A DNA stretch of 64,000 bases from Nissolia schottii. Lineage: Eukaryota > Streptophyta > Magnoliopsida > Fabales > Fabaceae. The stretch spans positions 464,818 to 528,817 of the forward strand of contig QANU01086265.1 of NCBI GenBank assembly GCA_003254905.1, given 5' to 3'. Position 1 is the stretch's first letter. Every line of letters begins with the position of its first letter. Both the position numbers and the translations under genes were made by a program. This document shows positions 12,803 through 23,010 of the stretch, in pieces. Under the pieces are notes generated by a model. It saw only the letters and a list, made by a program, of their open reading frames with translations, ran no database searches and was not told the DNA's origin.

Positions 12803-13911
12803 GGTTAGGTCTAGCAATATATATTTTTTATTAACGATAAATTTGCATAGGAGTCTTTAATGATCGCCATAGGTGGGTCCCAATATACTTTAGAGATGAA
12901 TTTTGGGCTGACATGTCAAGCACACAAAGAAGTGAAAGTATGAATGCATTTTTTGATGGCTTCCTCAACTCAAGTAGCAGACTTCACCAATTTGTGAACC
13001 AGTAGGATAATGGTTAGTTGTGGTTTTTTTTATTTTAATTAAGATGGTTATGTCTGTCAGCATAGTGTGGTTAGGTCTCATAATGCTAGGGCGTTAGGTC
13101 TTAATTTAATTTCACATTACATGATACTATTTCATTTGTGTTGTGGTTTCAACACTTGCTAGGAAGGTTCAAATAGAAGAAGCAACTAATTTCAAAGACT
13201 TCAATACTTCAATTCAATGTGCATCAAAGATTGCATTTGAGAGACAATTTTAAGCCGAGAGAGTACACTATTTCCAAGTATCGAGAGGTACAAAAAGAAT
13301 TTCGTGCAAAGATCAATAGCAATGCAATTATGAAGTCGCAAGATGAGTTAAGGTTAGTGTACAACGTAGTGGAAGATAATTTAAGCTCCTGGGATAGGTC
13401 ATATAAGGTAGAGTTCCAACCAGACAACAATGAGGTCACGTGACTGTGCAAGCGATTTGAGTTTAGCGGCATTTTATGCCGTCATGCCATTACTGTGTTG
13501 GATGTCCAGTGAGTGAAACAATTGCCACAAAGCTATATACTAGAACGATGGAGCAAGAACATAACTCGAAGACACACCCGCATAAAGAGTAGTCGTGATA
13601 AAACTCGTGTGCCAGCTATGATAGCTGGTTATGATGAAGCTATTATGATTTCATACAACCTTGCTGAAGTCACATCAAGATCCGAACAACGAAATCGATT
13701 TTATATAGAGGGACCAAAGAGTCTTGAGCAATTAATGATGGATATACCATGCAAAGCAAAACAAGCGTCGTGTGAGAAACAAGCAACTACTGTGATTGAT
13801 GTTAGGAGCCTAAAACGTGTTAGAAGGAAGGGCCGCCCAATTAATCTTAGGAAGAAATCTTTAACGGAGAAAGCCGTAAAGAAAACAATCAAGAAGGCAA
13901 AGACTAACTAA
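10458..13911 (+). pseudogene. FAR1/FHY3-like, MULE-transposase-derived protein, pseudogene
   Basis: FAR1/FHY3 proteins are domesticated Mutator-like transposases with a FAR1 zinc-binding domain, a DDE core and a SWIM zinc finger. Exon 1 is 10,458/10,470-10,590 (MEPSTLNPVNLFGKKPSF...). A 126-bp exon occurs twice (10,816-10,941 and 11,079-11,204). The main exon starts at 11,441 (GESSTNIIIPTIGMQFESVE) with FAR1-domain sequence. Transposase-core sequence follows ([33 protein letters not shown] at about 12,350; RIITDYCMSIKHGIE), then WVPIYFRDEFWADMSSTQRS at about 12,870, SWIM-like FEFSGILCRHA at about 13,457-13,489, and a tail to 13,911. Disruptions: a one-base frameshift near 12,085; TAG at 12,697-12,699 where Trp is usual; TGA at 13,441-13,443, probably at the first SWIM cysteine; and TGA at 13,510-13,512. 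Duplicated exon copy 1 has lost its acceptor AG. It could be a decayed MULE or a dead FRS gene. Confidence 0.85.
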
Positions 13912-13933
13912 ATTGTATAAATGAGACCTAACC
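10597..13933. repeat. Dispersed GGTTAGGTCT / GGTTGTGTCT motif family in the introns
   Basis: Exact GGTTAGGTCT occurs at about 10,704, 10,773, 11,013, 11,036, 11,310, 12,803 and 13,069 on the + strand, with close variants such as GGTTGTGTCT and GTTAGGTCT between them. In the 12,159-12,349 intron and just after the gene (AGACCTAACC at 13,924) the motif is on the opposite strand. Copies lie about 23-70 bases apart, often followed by CTTATAACACA. They sit in the introns and flanks and are absent from the exons. Confidence 0.85.
10816..11204 (+). repeat. Tandem duplication of a 126-bp exon plus intron (period 263 bp)
   Basis: Exon copies 10,816-10,941 and 11,079-11,204 are both 126 bp, flanked by the same intron sequence. 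Both encode the pattern GP-IIPTQ-TT-(I/V)NN-EIVL-TYDENA followed by SN-EEP-G. The exon is phase 1 at both ends, so duplication keeps the frame. Copy 2 has a CTTCACAG acceptor; copy 1 reads CTTCACAA, so it would be skipped. Confidence 0.85.
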
Positions 13934-13956
13934 GTTTATTATACTCAGACATAGGG

Positions 13957-14151
13957 CGTCAAACGGGCTGGTCCGGCCCGTTAAGGCCCAGCCTATTTGG
14001 GCCCGCTGGCCTAAACGGGCTGGGCCAAAATTGTGCATATTTTTAAGATGTAATTCGTTTATGGTCGGTCTGCGGGCCTAAAAGGGCCAGCCCGCCAGCC
14101 TGCCAGCCCGCCAGCCCGTTTATTTTTTTAAAAAAAATTAAAAATTTTGGT
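13957..14151 (+). mobile_element. hAT-like terminal fragment rich in GGGCC palindromes
   Basis: The block begins GGGCGTCAAACGGGCTGGTC and continues with repeated CGGCCCG, GGGCTGGGCC and CCAGCCCG words, unlike the AT-rich surroundings. Plant hAT-type non-autonomous elements commonly start with a GTCAAACGGGC-type end; this is family knowledge, not tested here. No matching second terminus was found. A solo LTR is inserted just downstream. Confidence 0.5.
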
Positions 14152-14156
14152 CTATT

Positions 14157-15608
14157 TGTTGAAAGCATTTTTACTCTCGTTGTTCAAAATAATACATCCT
14201 ACTTTACAGCTTTCAGATTCACAAGGAATCCAATTGCAGTACAGTCGGGTATAATCGTATCCACAGAGAGTTGCAAAAATACCGTTCTTGAGTTTGTTAA
14301 TTAAACAATGAAATGAAGGATTGGTGATTTGATATTTAGATAAATAAATAAATAACAGAAAGATAAATAGGCAACAAAGTAGAGACAGATCAGGAAGCTT
14401 GTTGGGATTTGAATTATATTACAGTTTCATGCATTCATAACTTAAACATCAGAACTATCATTCCTTTGATTTCTCGCCATCAGTTCTTAACTTATTCATC
14501 GCTCTCACGCATGAAAAGATCACAGGGTTCCTTTGCTATGTTGTCACTCTCGCACACAAACTTAACAAAGTACACCAGCATTATTGTAGATGTTAAAAGC
14601 GACTAATATCCCTAACTCTATCTCTAGCAATTAGGTTTATTAGATGAATTGATTTAGTTCCAACTTATGATGCCGTTCTCACGCGCAACCAAATAGTTTG
14701 AAATCATGTTTTAGGTAGCTAAGCTAAAACAAGCATTAAGAGTAAAATCGATTCATGCAAATCATAGAAAATGATAGATTCATTAATGTAAAAGTACATG
14801 GATACAATCAGTCTATAACAATCATCAAAATCCCAACAACAAGAGGATTACAAATCCATCTTACAAGAGTATCTCGGAGGCAAGGTGATGGACGCTTACC
14901 ATGACACGTTCTCACGCTATCATGACGACGTCCGCCGTGCTTCCTTGATTCTCCCGGCTCCTTCACTAGCCTCCTCTTTGTTGCTAAACTAACTTAGGAT
15001 TTGAAATATAAAAGAAATTGAAAGGAAAACGAAATCTGAAGTGTAAACAATGATTCTCATGTTGTGAGCCTCGGCCTCTATTTATAGGCCGAGTTTTGGG
15101 GTTCACCGCTGAGCGGCCTAGGTGCACCGCTCAGCGGTCTGAGCTTTCTTCACCGCCACGGTTCCTCTGAATGGTGGCTCTGCTCTGACATTATCTGTCA
15201 GAGCCGCTGAGCGGCGTGCGGTGCGCTGAGCGGTGTCAGAGCAGGGTGGCATTGCGGCTGCAGGTGCGGCTGCAGAGCTTCCTTCACGGCTAAGTTTCTT
15301 CACCTTGAAGCAAGGTCCGCTGAGCGGTTAGGTCCCTTCCGCTGAGCGGTTCCTTCGTGCTAGCCGCTGAGCGGTTTATTTGTCACCGCTGAGCGGTGGC
15401 GCATCTGCCTTTGCTTTTCTGCTTCTTTTGTCCCCTTTGCTCTTTGTTTCCTTTCTCTGTGAGATTTCTCTTTGATCATTATCTTGCATCCATCTTTAGA
15501 ATATTTATAAATCCTACAAAAGTGGGGAATTTAATCAGATAATTCGTCAAACTTAAGCAAACAGGTGCCTTTTTAATAGTTGAAATCGTGTACTTTTGGC
15601 ACCTAACA
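14157..15608 (-). mobile_element. Solo LTR 1 (1,452 bp) with 5-bp target duplication CTATT
   Basis: The element runs from TGTTGAAAGC to GGCACCTAACA (TG...CA). It is flanked by perfect CTATT repeats at 14,152-14,156 and 15,609-15,613, the hallmark of integrase-mediated insertion. There is no internal coding region, so it is a solo LTR left by unequal recombination. TATAAATA on the minus strand (15,079-15,086) gives the transcription direction. Eight copies (seven exact) of the near-palindrome CCGCTGAGCGG/CCGCTCAGCGG lie at 15,106-15,396, directly upstream of that TATA box in the element's sense. Lineage (Copia or Gypsy) is undetermined. Confidence 0.85.
15106..15396. promoter_or_regulatory. 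Array of CCGCTSAGCGG near-palindromes in solo LTR 1
   Basis: Copies begin at 15,106, 15,127, 15,204, 15,223 (one mismatch), 15,317, 15,339, 15,364 and 15,386. The first ends about 20 bases upstream of the minus-strand TATA box. Position in the presumed U3 suggests a protein-binding (enhancer-like) array. This is inference. Confidence 0.55.
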
Positions 15609-15613
15609 CTATT

Positions 15614-17868
15614 TTTTATGATTTAAATACAAAGTTATGAATAAGTATGCGAGGTCATTTTTAACTATTGTTTATCATCTATCTATTAATTAATCAAAAA
15701 GAAATAGTTTATGTAAAATTTGAGGATCCATTTTCGATGGTAATAAATAGAGAAAAACTAAGGTTTTGTGATTTTTTCGTCTTTATCTCTTTATTGTGGT
15801 TACGAAATCTTTAATTTTGGATAGGTATACAAATAGTAGCATTTTTCAATTAAGAAGCGATTTGCAAACTACCTGTGGTGCAATAATCATGGCCCAATTT
15901 ATATAGGTCCCACCTGGGTTTTTTTTTTTCACTTCCTCCCATTTTCTTTGATGAACCAAATGAGAGAAAAATACAATTTCCTTCCATTTTCTCTCGTGAA
16001 ACTTTCTTTCCACCCTTTCTTTTAAACCAAACGGAGCATAAATGAAGAATAAATCTCCAAAGTTACAATATATAGTTGCGGTTACAACAAGTCACACTTC
16101 TAATTAGAATCATCCAAAGTTTGTGAATATCAAGTTAATAAATAGAAAGTAAGTTTAGTATTCTAGCAAGTATCTCAGAAATGTTGGCATAGTGATAAAA
16201 TCACATTATGATCCCAAAAAAGGCCTCAATTAATAATCTGTAAATATTTTTTAATAAAGGATTTTTAATTTATAATCCCTAATAAATGTTCTTATGAAAC
16301 TAAAAGTTTTGGGTTACACACAAATGTAACACTATGGATTTGGATTTATACAAATAAAATAATTACTGATTTATAAATAAATAAGTGCATTTTAAATAAA
16401 ATTAGTTAAATTTATTTGTATTGTGAAAGTATCTAAAAACGATGTGTTTAAATTTTTGTGTTGGTAACAATTTACTTGATTGTTAGCTTTTTTTTCCTTA
16501 AAAAAAAAACAAAAAAAAAAACCAGAGGATACAAACAAATTTCAATATATTAATGCATACCATATCTCTTAAATTACTGGATACAAAAACTTGCCTAACA
16601 TTGGAAGGACTTTAATTTTGCTGATTGAGCATCATCGTTTGTCCTTTAACTATGAAATGTTCTAATGGCCAGGTGGTTACTTAACATTTATCTATGTTCA
16701 TAACATTACCTAGAGAATGTGCCAATTTATTCATGTGATTCTAAAGTGAAAGTAGCACATCTCCTTGAGCAAGAATCTTTTTATTATTAATATAATTAAC
16801 AAGAGTGGAATCTTTTAGTTGGCAACAACTTTTGTGGAAATTTTAATCTCTCTTTTATATAACTCACTCCTTATTTAATCATGAAATAATAACAGCAGGT
16901 GCAACATCATCACCCACGTCCAAAACATATCAGAACTAACATTTTCTCTTTTCCACTATTAAGGTATCATTTGAAATCAAAGAATGTTAAAGTGTTCTTC
17001 TAATCGTCCAAATTCATGCACACACATACACATACACATACATATACATACATGAAATTGAAGAATCATATGACTAAAGAACAGTCTTTTTATTTGTACA
17101 TGGGGTGAATATGTATATGTGGGTGGGTACACTATTTTGCAGGTGGTTTACTGATTAGCCTTGTTTCTGAGGATCTGTGATTCCTCCGTGTTGGATCTGT
17201 GTTGATCCTACAATGTTGGACCATTGATCCCTTCCACTTTATGATTTTAAATACTGAAAAAAAGTTTTCTATTTCTTAAATATATTTTTTATTCCTTGAA
17301 AGTAATAACATTTTTTTGTTGTTTAAGTCCATATTCATTTAAAAACAATGAGCGTAAATAAGGGTGTTTTCTTTTTATATGTTGAAAAAACAATGTAGTA
17401 ATATTAGTATACGAATCTTTTTGCACGTTTTGTATGGAGCTAAATCGAGTTATTACAACTTGATTTTGCTTTTTTGCTTTGGAATCTAATTCTGTACAAA
17501 TTGACATTGCTTTGTGTCTCTTTTTGGTCGGCTGACAATTTCTTTCTTTTTTTTAATTATTTAGTTAGCTTGCAGGTGAGTTCTTATCATTTTAAATTTT
17601 TATTTTATTGAAATTATGTTTTGATTTGTTAGTTATGAGAAACACACAATGGTCTACAATTGTCTTATGAGTAAGAATGTGAGAACAAGTTGAACATAAA
17701 AAAAATCAAAACTAAATTACTGTAACCTAATTTAGTATGTCAAATCGTCTTCATCCCTACCGCGCAACATCGACATTAAAGCACAAAATTTGGAGCTATG
17801 TCAGCAAAAAAGAAAATTGGCTTGCTTTTCAAATCTCATATGTTTGTGTATGTGTAAAAAATACCATA
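15614..17868. other. AT-rich intergenic DNA, no gene seen
   Basis: It contains a pyrimidine/purine MITE-like end (TTTTAAACCAAACGGAGC at about 16,020), poly-A/poly-T tracts at about 16,490-16,522 and ACACATACACATAC repeats at about 17,020-17,050. No convincing coding region. Confidence 0.5.
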
Positions 17869-18079
17869 CACTAGTTATATTGTTATATATTTTTAATATA
17901 AAAATAAAAATTATGTAAACGGTTTACTGTCGGTTCAAAGCGACGGTAATATAATAATATTTTATTTGTATACCACCGTTGGTCAGAACCGACGGTAAGT
18001 ATCCGAAATAATTTTTTGTAATTTATAAATATATAAAAATTTACATTTAATAACGAATTAAAGATTTATACGTTATGTG

Positions 18080-19555
18080 GTGTGGATGGTGGACGTGTAA
18101 AAAATATGGTTTCTTAGGTAAGCTGCAACAGCCCAAAAATTAATTTTGTAAAAAGACCGGGACGCTCTTTATCATGCGCGCGGGGGACAAATCCATCGAT
18201 TTGGACTTCGAAGAGCCCAAATGGCTTGGACTTATGCGAGCGAGCCCAACTCCCTTCTCAACTCTTTTTATCAATACAACAACTACTAAAGGTATATAAA
18301 CACTTAAAAGGTTTCTGATCTAACCAATGTGGGACTAGAACTTTTGAAATAAAACCTTGAGTCACTACATGTTTTCATTATTAGTTGAGCCCGTGCGTAC
18401 TACTTATGAGTCAAAAAATGATTCCACGTAAAATACTGAACTCTGATGGTGCTTTTGTTTTCAATTTGCTACCTAGGTTTTCTTTGTTTTCTTAATTTTT
18501 ATAGATGTAAGTAATTTGCAATTTGTAAATGTAGAGTTCTCTCCTTCTAATAAATTTAAAATTTCAGTCCTGGAGTTCGGCAAGCTGTAGAGGAGCTTGA
18601 TAAGATTTTGGCATTAAAAACTTCTTTACCGAGCATATGTCACAGATGCATTGTCCACTGGCCACATGGAAGATAATAAGGTAAAAGGTCATTGCATTCA
18701 AGTACAAAAATGGACTTCTTAACAAATCTTTTTTCAATTCGAGAAACTTAGATGTTTTGAAGTTGAGTTTGGGTTAGTGTTTACTTGGAAGGAACTTACA
18801 ATTTTTTTTTATATTATTATTATTATTATTATTATTATTTTAAGTTTGTACAAGAACATGTAGAATTGATTTTCATTGGACAAGAATAGATGAAATGAAC
18901 AAGCTAGCTCTAAATTGGTGCTCTATGTTTTCTCATTTTCCAATCTGGTTTGTCAGCATTTCAACAGGTGCAACTGAGGATTTTAAATTTTAATTATTAA
19001 TACAGGTTGAAGTTATGTCTGTGGCTAGTGTTCCTGGTCATTCATTATTGTCTGATCTTTGCATTCTATTTTTCGCGTTGACCATGTATCAAAGCCTAAC
19101 TGGATAGGTTGTTTAGAGTTAAATCTTTATTGCCATTGATCTCATTATGCATATTTCAATTTAAAGTAGAATTTGTTTGCAGTACAACTCTTCATGTTAG
19201 ATGTTTATCATGTTTCATTGCTAATGGGTTTTCACTTGAGGTAGCATTTAGGTGTTAGAAAATGATTCTTAAGCCCTTGATCAATAGCTTTAGGTTTAGA
19301 AAAGTTCTAGTCCCACATTGGTTAGATCACAAACCTTTTAAGTATTTATATACCTTTAATAGTTGTTGTATTGGTAAAAAGAGATGAAAATGGAGTTGGG
19401 CTCACAGGCATGAGTCTAAGCCATTTGGGCTATTTGAAGTGCAAATCGATGGATTTGCCCCCCTGCGCGCTTTGCAAAATTAATATTTGGGTTGTTGCTT
19501 CTTACCTAAGAAACCATATTTTTCGCACCTTTGTACGCACGTGTACCTTCCATCT
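18080..19555. mobile_element. Element with ~260-bp inverted arms nested in the CACTA remnant
   Basis: The left arm (about 18,080-18,346) matches the reverse complement of the right arm (about 19,295-19,555) over more than 250 bases. Shared blocks include AATATGGTTTCTTAGGTAAG, CAAATCCATCGATTTG, GCCCAAATGGCTT and TCTAACCAATGTGGGACTAG. The interior (18,350-19,290) holds an (ATT)n run at about 18,808-18,840 and exon-like pieces. Long inverted arms around a gene fragment fit a Pack-MULE. Target duplications were not resolved. Confidence 0.65.
18568..19036 (+). pseudogene. Captured gene fragment (two exon-like pieces), family not recognised
   Basis: Piece 1 (18,568-18,680) follows ATTTCAG and precedes GTAAAA. 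It reads PGVRQAVEELDKILALK, then after a one-base shift LYRAYVTDALSTGHMEDNK. Piece 2 (19,006-19,036) follows ATACAG, reads VEVMSVASVP and precedes GTCATT. Composition and splice-like borders indicate former coding sequence carried inside the inverted-repeat element. I cannot name the parent gene. The frameshift makes it non-functional. Confidence 0.5.
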
Positions 19556-20644
19556 TTGAATTCTACCGTCCAACCATGTTATAAACATTTATTTATTTAT
19601 GGAATACGTTAAATGTAGCGCTTCAATTTCTAATCTATTTTACTCTATGGGTCATTCAACAACTACCATGCATGCTCTACTTATTGTGCAAAATGTAAGT
19701 TAAAGGCATACCTATTTGCCAGCGATGCCCCCTTCAATCTCCTTTAAACTTTGCTCTCGCAATTAAGCTACAACCCCATACATATTAGCAATTAACAACA
19801 ACTTCTAAGTTCAACTCCAACTCCTTTCGACCCATAAACAAAATTGAAAACAAAGGAAATAACAATGCAATAGAAGGTTGACCTCTAGCAGTGGTGGCGC
19901 GGTGCGGTAGACCCGCGGTAGTGGCTCGGTAGACCTGCGGTGGTGGATTAGGGGGGAGAAATCGGAAGGGGAGATAGACAAACAAGAACGAAACAGACGA
20001 ACAAGAAGAAGCGGTGCTGGACCGGCAAGGTGCGGTGGACCCGCGGTGGAGTCAGGGCAGAGAAGGCGGAAGGGGAGAGAGGCTGCAAGGGAAGAGAGAA
20101 GCTGGAGTGGGACAACAAAATGGGAAGACGAGAAAGGAAATTTGTTTAAGTCTTCGGGTCTCAGGCGTACCGTCGGACATCACAGACGGTAACAGTAACG
20201 ATGCACCAAAACACAACATTTTATTAAAACTATTATCGTCGACCAATTCAAATTTGCCGACAGTAACCAAAAAACTGGCGCCAATTTTTGGAACCAAAAT
20301 ATTTCGAAGCCGTTATCGTCGGAATAGCAACTCGACGGTAAACTGTGTCGTGAACATGTGACTGTTTACAATTGATGGTAATTTACTGTTTGCTATGTCC
20401 GACTGTAATCTTTTTTATGTTCTTTAAATCAAAATCTCAAATTGTTACCAGCTGCTGTTATCGACGGTAAATTGTTCACACTCTTTCCCGCGAATGATTA
20501 CCGTTGTGGTTACCATTGGCCAGCTTTTTTGACGGTAATCTGATGCCTCGTTCCCGATTCTTCACGAGTGAACCGGTTACCGTCGGTACTATTTTATTTT
20601 CTGACGGTAATGTCTGGACAGTAATACTCAATTTTCTAGTAGTG

Positions 20645-22344
20645 TTTTTTGGTTGCATGTACAATTAGACGAGCTACTCATTCAAAGAGAGAGAGAGAGA
20701 AAACAAAATTAAGATCTACACTAGACAAGTTTTAAATGACTAAATAAAAAAATATTTTCAATGTAAAAAATATATTAAAACGTTTCTTAACCTTCTATTC
20801 TCTTAATAATTTTAGAGTCAAATGGGTAAGTTCATCCCTCAAAAATGTTTTGATGCCCAACTTGTTTTGAGCTATTTGATATTTTCTTGTTATCACAATC
20901 CATATCACATGCATTTTTATTTTTCAATACATAACTAGATGTGGGACAGGTAAGTCACTAAGATTATTTTAATAGTGATAGATTTAGATAATATATATGA
21001 AATCTTAAGTTTAAACTTCATTACAAACAATGTAATTTTTGGAGGGAAAAAAAAGTGACATGTGACCATGCATTAAAACTAATTCTAAAATATGTAGCTA
21101 TCTGCATATAAGAAAAATTGAAAAGATAAAAATTAAGCTCCAGTGTACGTATACGACCTAAAGAAAAATCAAGTGTAATTTGAAATTTGAGGTTCTAAAT
21201 CAGTCGGATTTTTTTACATTCGGATTTTACTTATCACATTCGGATTTTTTTACATTCTAAATTTGAAATTTTACTTATAACATTCGGATTTTTTTTTTAA
21301 TTCAACGGAATAGACGTTCGGATTAAGTTGCATATAACACTCTTTTTTCGTGTGATAATGATAGTTTTGTTTTATGATTTGTTTTGTATCCAATCAAGTT
21401 GTTTTAATTTTTGTACACACAAGATGAAAAGAAAAGGGAGAGATGCGACCCCGTTATCCGGTACCTACTATTATTAATGTAGTTGACGTTAACATTTCTA
21501 TTAATATAGTTTAATCACGTAAAAAATAAAAATAATATAGTTTGCTAGTTTTGTACACAACCAATTAATTAGTTCATAGTTCCGGCGTTAATTTAGCTTT
21601 GACAAGTAATTAACGGAGGACTTGATAACTTGAATGGATGGTAAAATGGGTTTTGCTCACGAGGGCATGGAGAATAATGTCCGCGCAGGTTAACTTATTT
21701 AACTTGCAGGTTGAAGCAAAGAAAAGTGAGTTGTTATTTTGACATGAATATGTGTTATTTTGTGGACATGAGTTCTTTTATTTTATTACATGTGTGTATT
21801 TTTTTAAGTTAAGTTGTTAAATTATTTATTTATTTTTTAATTTTAATTTCAACTTGCAAACTAAATAAAATGTTAGAAGAATATGAAGTTTCAGCTCACA
21901 TAAATAATTGGTGCACCACCCCTTTCCTTTTGCCATCCTACTTGAAGCACCATACAACATATGGTTTCAAATAATTATGGTTTGATTTGGTTCGGGATAA
22001 TCTTAATTAATCTGTCCATATAGCACTTTACATAAATATATTTGGTTTGATTAATTTGTGAACCAATCCTTCACGTGCAAGACTAATGTAATGTGACGTA
22101 AGCAGCACAAAGAGATAAGCAAACAAACTATTGATATTGGAGGATAGTACTTCAATTCATGTGCCAATGTTTTCTGGTCCATGTATAGTCCCACTCCATT
22201 CCTTTTCACTGCTCACTAACAGATGAAATATAGAGATATTTTCCTTCATAGTTCGTAAGGTGTAAGAATCTGGAGCGTATCATTGGTGTCCAAACGTACT
22301 TAAAAGGATGAAGGTGCCTATTTACTGCAGCATTATTTTATTTT
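20645..22344. other. AT-rich intergenic DNA with a local CATTCGGATTTT repeat
   Basis: At about 21,200-21,325 the word ATTCGGATTTT recurs four or five times, separated by TTTACATT or CTTATCAC-type spacers. No coding signal is seen elsewhere in the stretch. Confidence 0.5.
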
Positions 22345-23010
22345 GGGTTAATTAAGATTTTGTCACTTTAATAAATCGTAAATTTTAACTTTTACAGTTT
22401 ATTAATTTTTTTTTAGTGCTCAATATTTTTTTTAAGTTTTAGTCTATAACATTAAATTGGACCAATGACAAATTGGTCATAAGTTAGGTGAGTTGACTTT
22501 AATTTAGTTAAATCAAATTTTAACCGTTGCCATATCAGCCAAATTGGTTTAAACTATGGACTAGTTTGACCACAATCAAAACTTGTTTGAACAATATAGC
22601 CCGTTTGAATTAACTTTTAAAAATAACAAGTGTTAAAATATAATTAAAAAAACTTTTTTAAAACAATGTGAAATACCACTTTTTTTAAAAAGTTTTGAAT
22701 GTTCTGCTTCTAAAAAAATTTTAGAAAAATGTGTGGTTTTTATTAAAACCATCTTGTAATTGTGAACTAATTTTTTAAAAAAAAATTACACTTAAAAATA
22801 TAACTAAAATATGTATTTTTTTAAGTCAATCAAAACGGGCTTAATATTTAACCAAATTACATTGAGAATTACTGAATTTACGTCTGTCAGATTATATTTT
22901 AATGGAATAACTTAATGATAAGGATTAAAACAATTTTTTTTATCAAGGACTCAAAAAAAAAATTAATAGAGTACAAAATCAAAATTCAATTAGAGGCAAA
23001 AACTTATTTA
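22345..23010. mobile_element. Degenerate inverted-repeat element (MULE/MITE-like)
   Basis: The left flank (22,345-22,470: GGTTAATTAAGATTTTGTC..., TTTATTAATTTTTTTTT) pairs imperfectly with the reverse complement of the right flank (22,900-23,010: GGTTAAATAAGTTTTTGCC...). The core (22,480-22,880) is non-coding. Boundaries are approximate. Confidence 0.4.

Larger units (their letters stand above)
17869..20644. mobile_element. CACTA-like DNA transposon remnant, non-autonomous
   Basis: The right end is ATTTTCTAGTAGTG at 20,631-20,644, the reverse complement of the common plant CACTA terminus CACTACTAGAAAAT. Short subterminal repeats in both orientations (GACGGTAA, ACCGTCGG) crowd both flanks: about 17,930-18,000 on the left and 20,160-20,620 on the right. 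The left end is placed at CACTAGTTATATTG (17,869) because it has CACTA and is followed by the same subterminal words. However, it is degenerate and the 3-bp target duplication does not match (ATA against TTT), so the left boundary is tentative. No transposase is visible. GC-rich imperfect tandem blocks (CGGTAGACCCGCGGT type) lie at 19,890-20,060. Confidence 0.65.

Noticed and set aside
15106..15396. CRISPR array
   Set aside because: The repeated word is 11 bases with irregular spacing inside a plant LTR; no leader or cas genes, and this is a eukaryotic genome.
17869..20644. An intact CACTA element
   Set aside because: The left terminus is degenerate, the flanking trinucleotides differ and no transposase is present.
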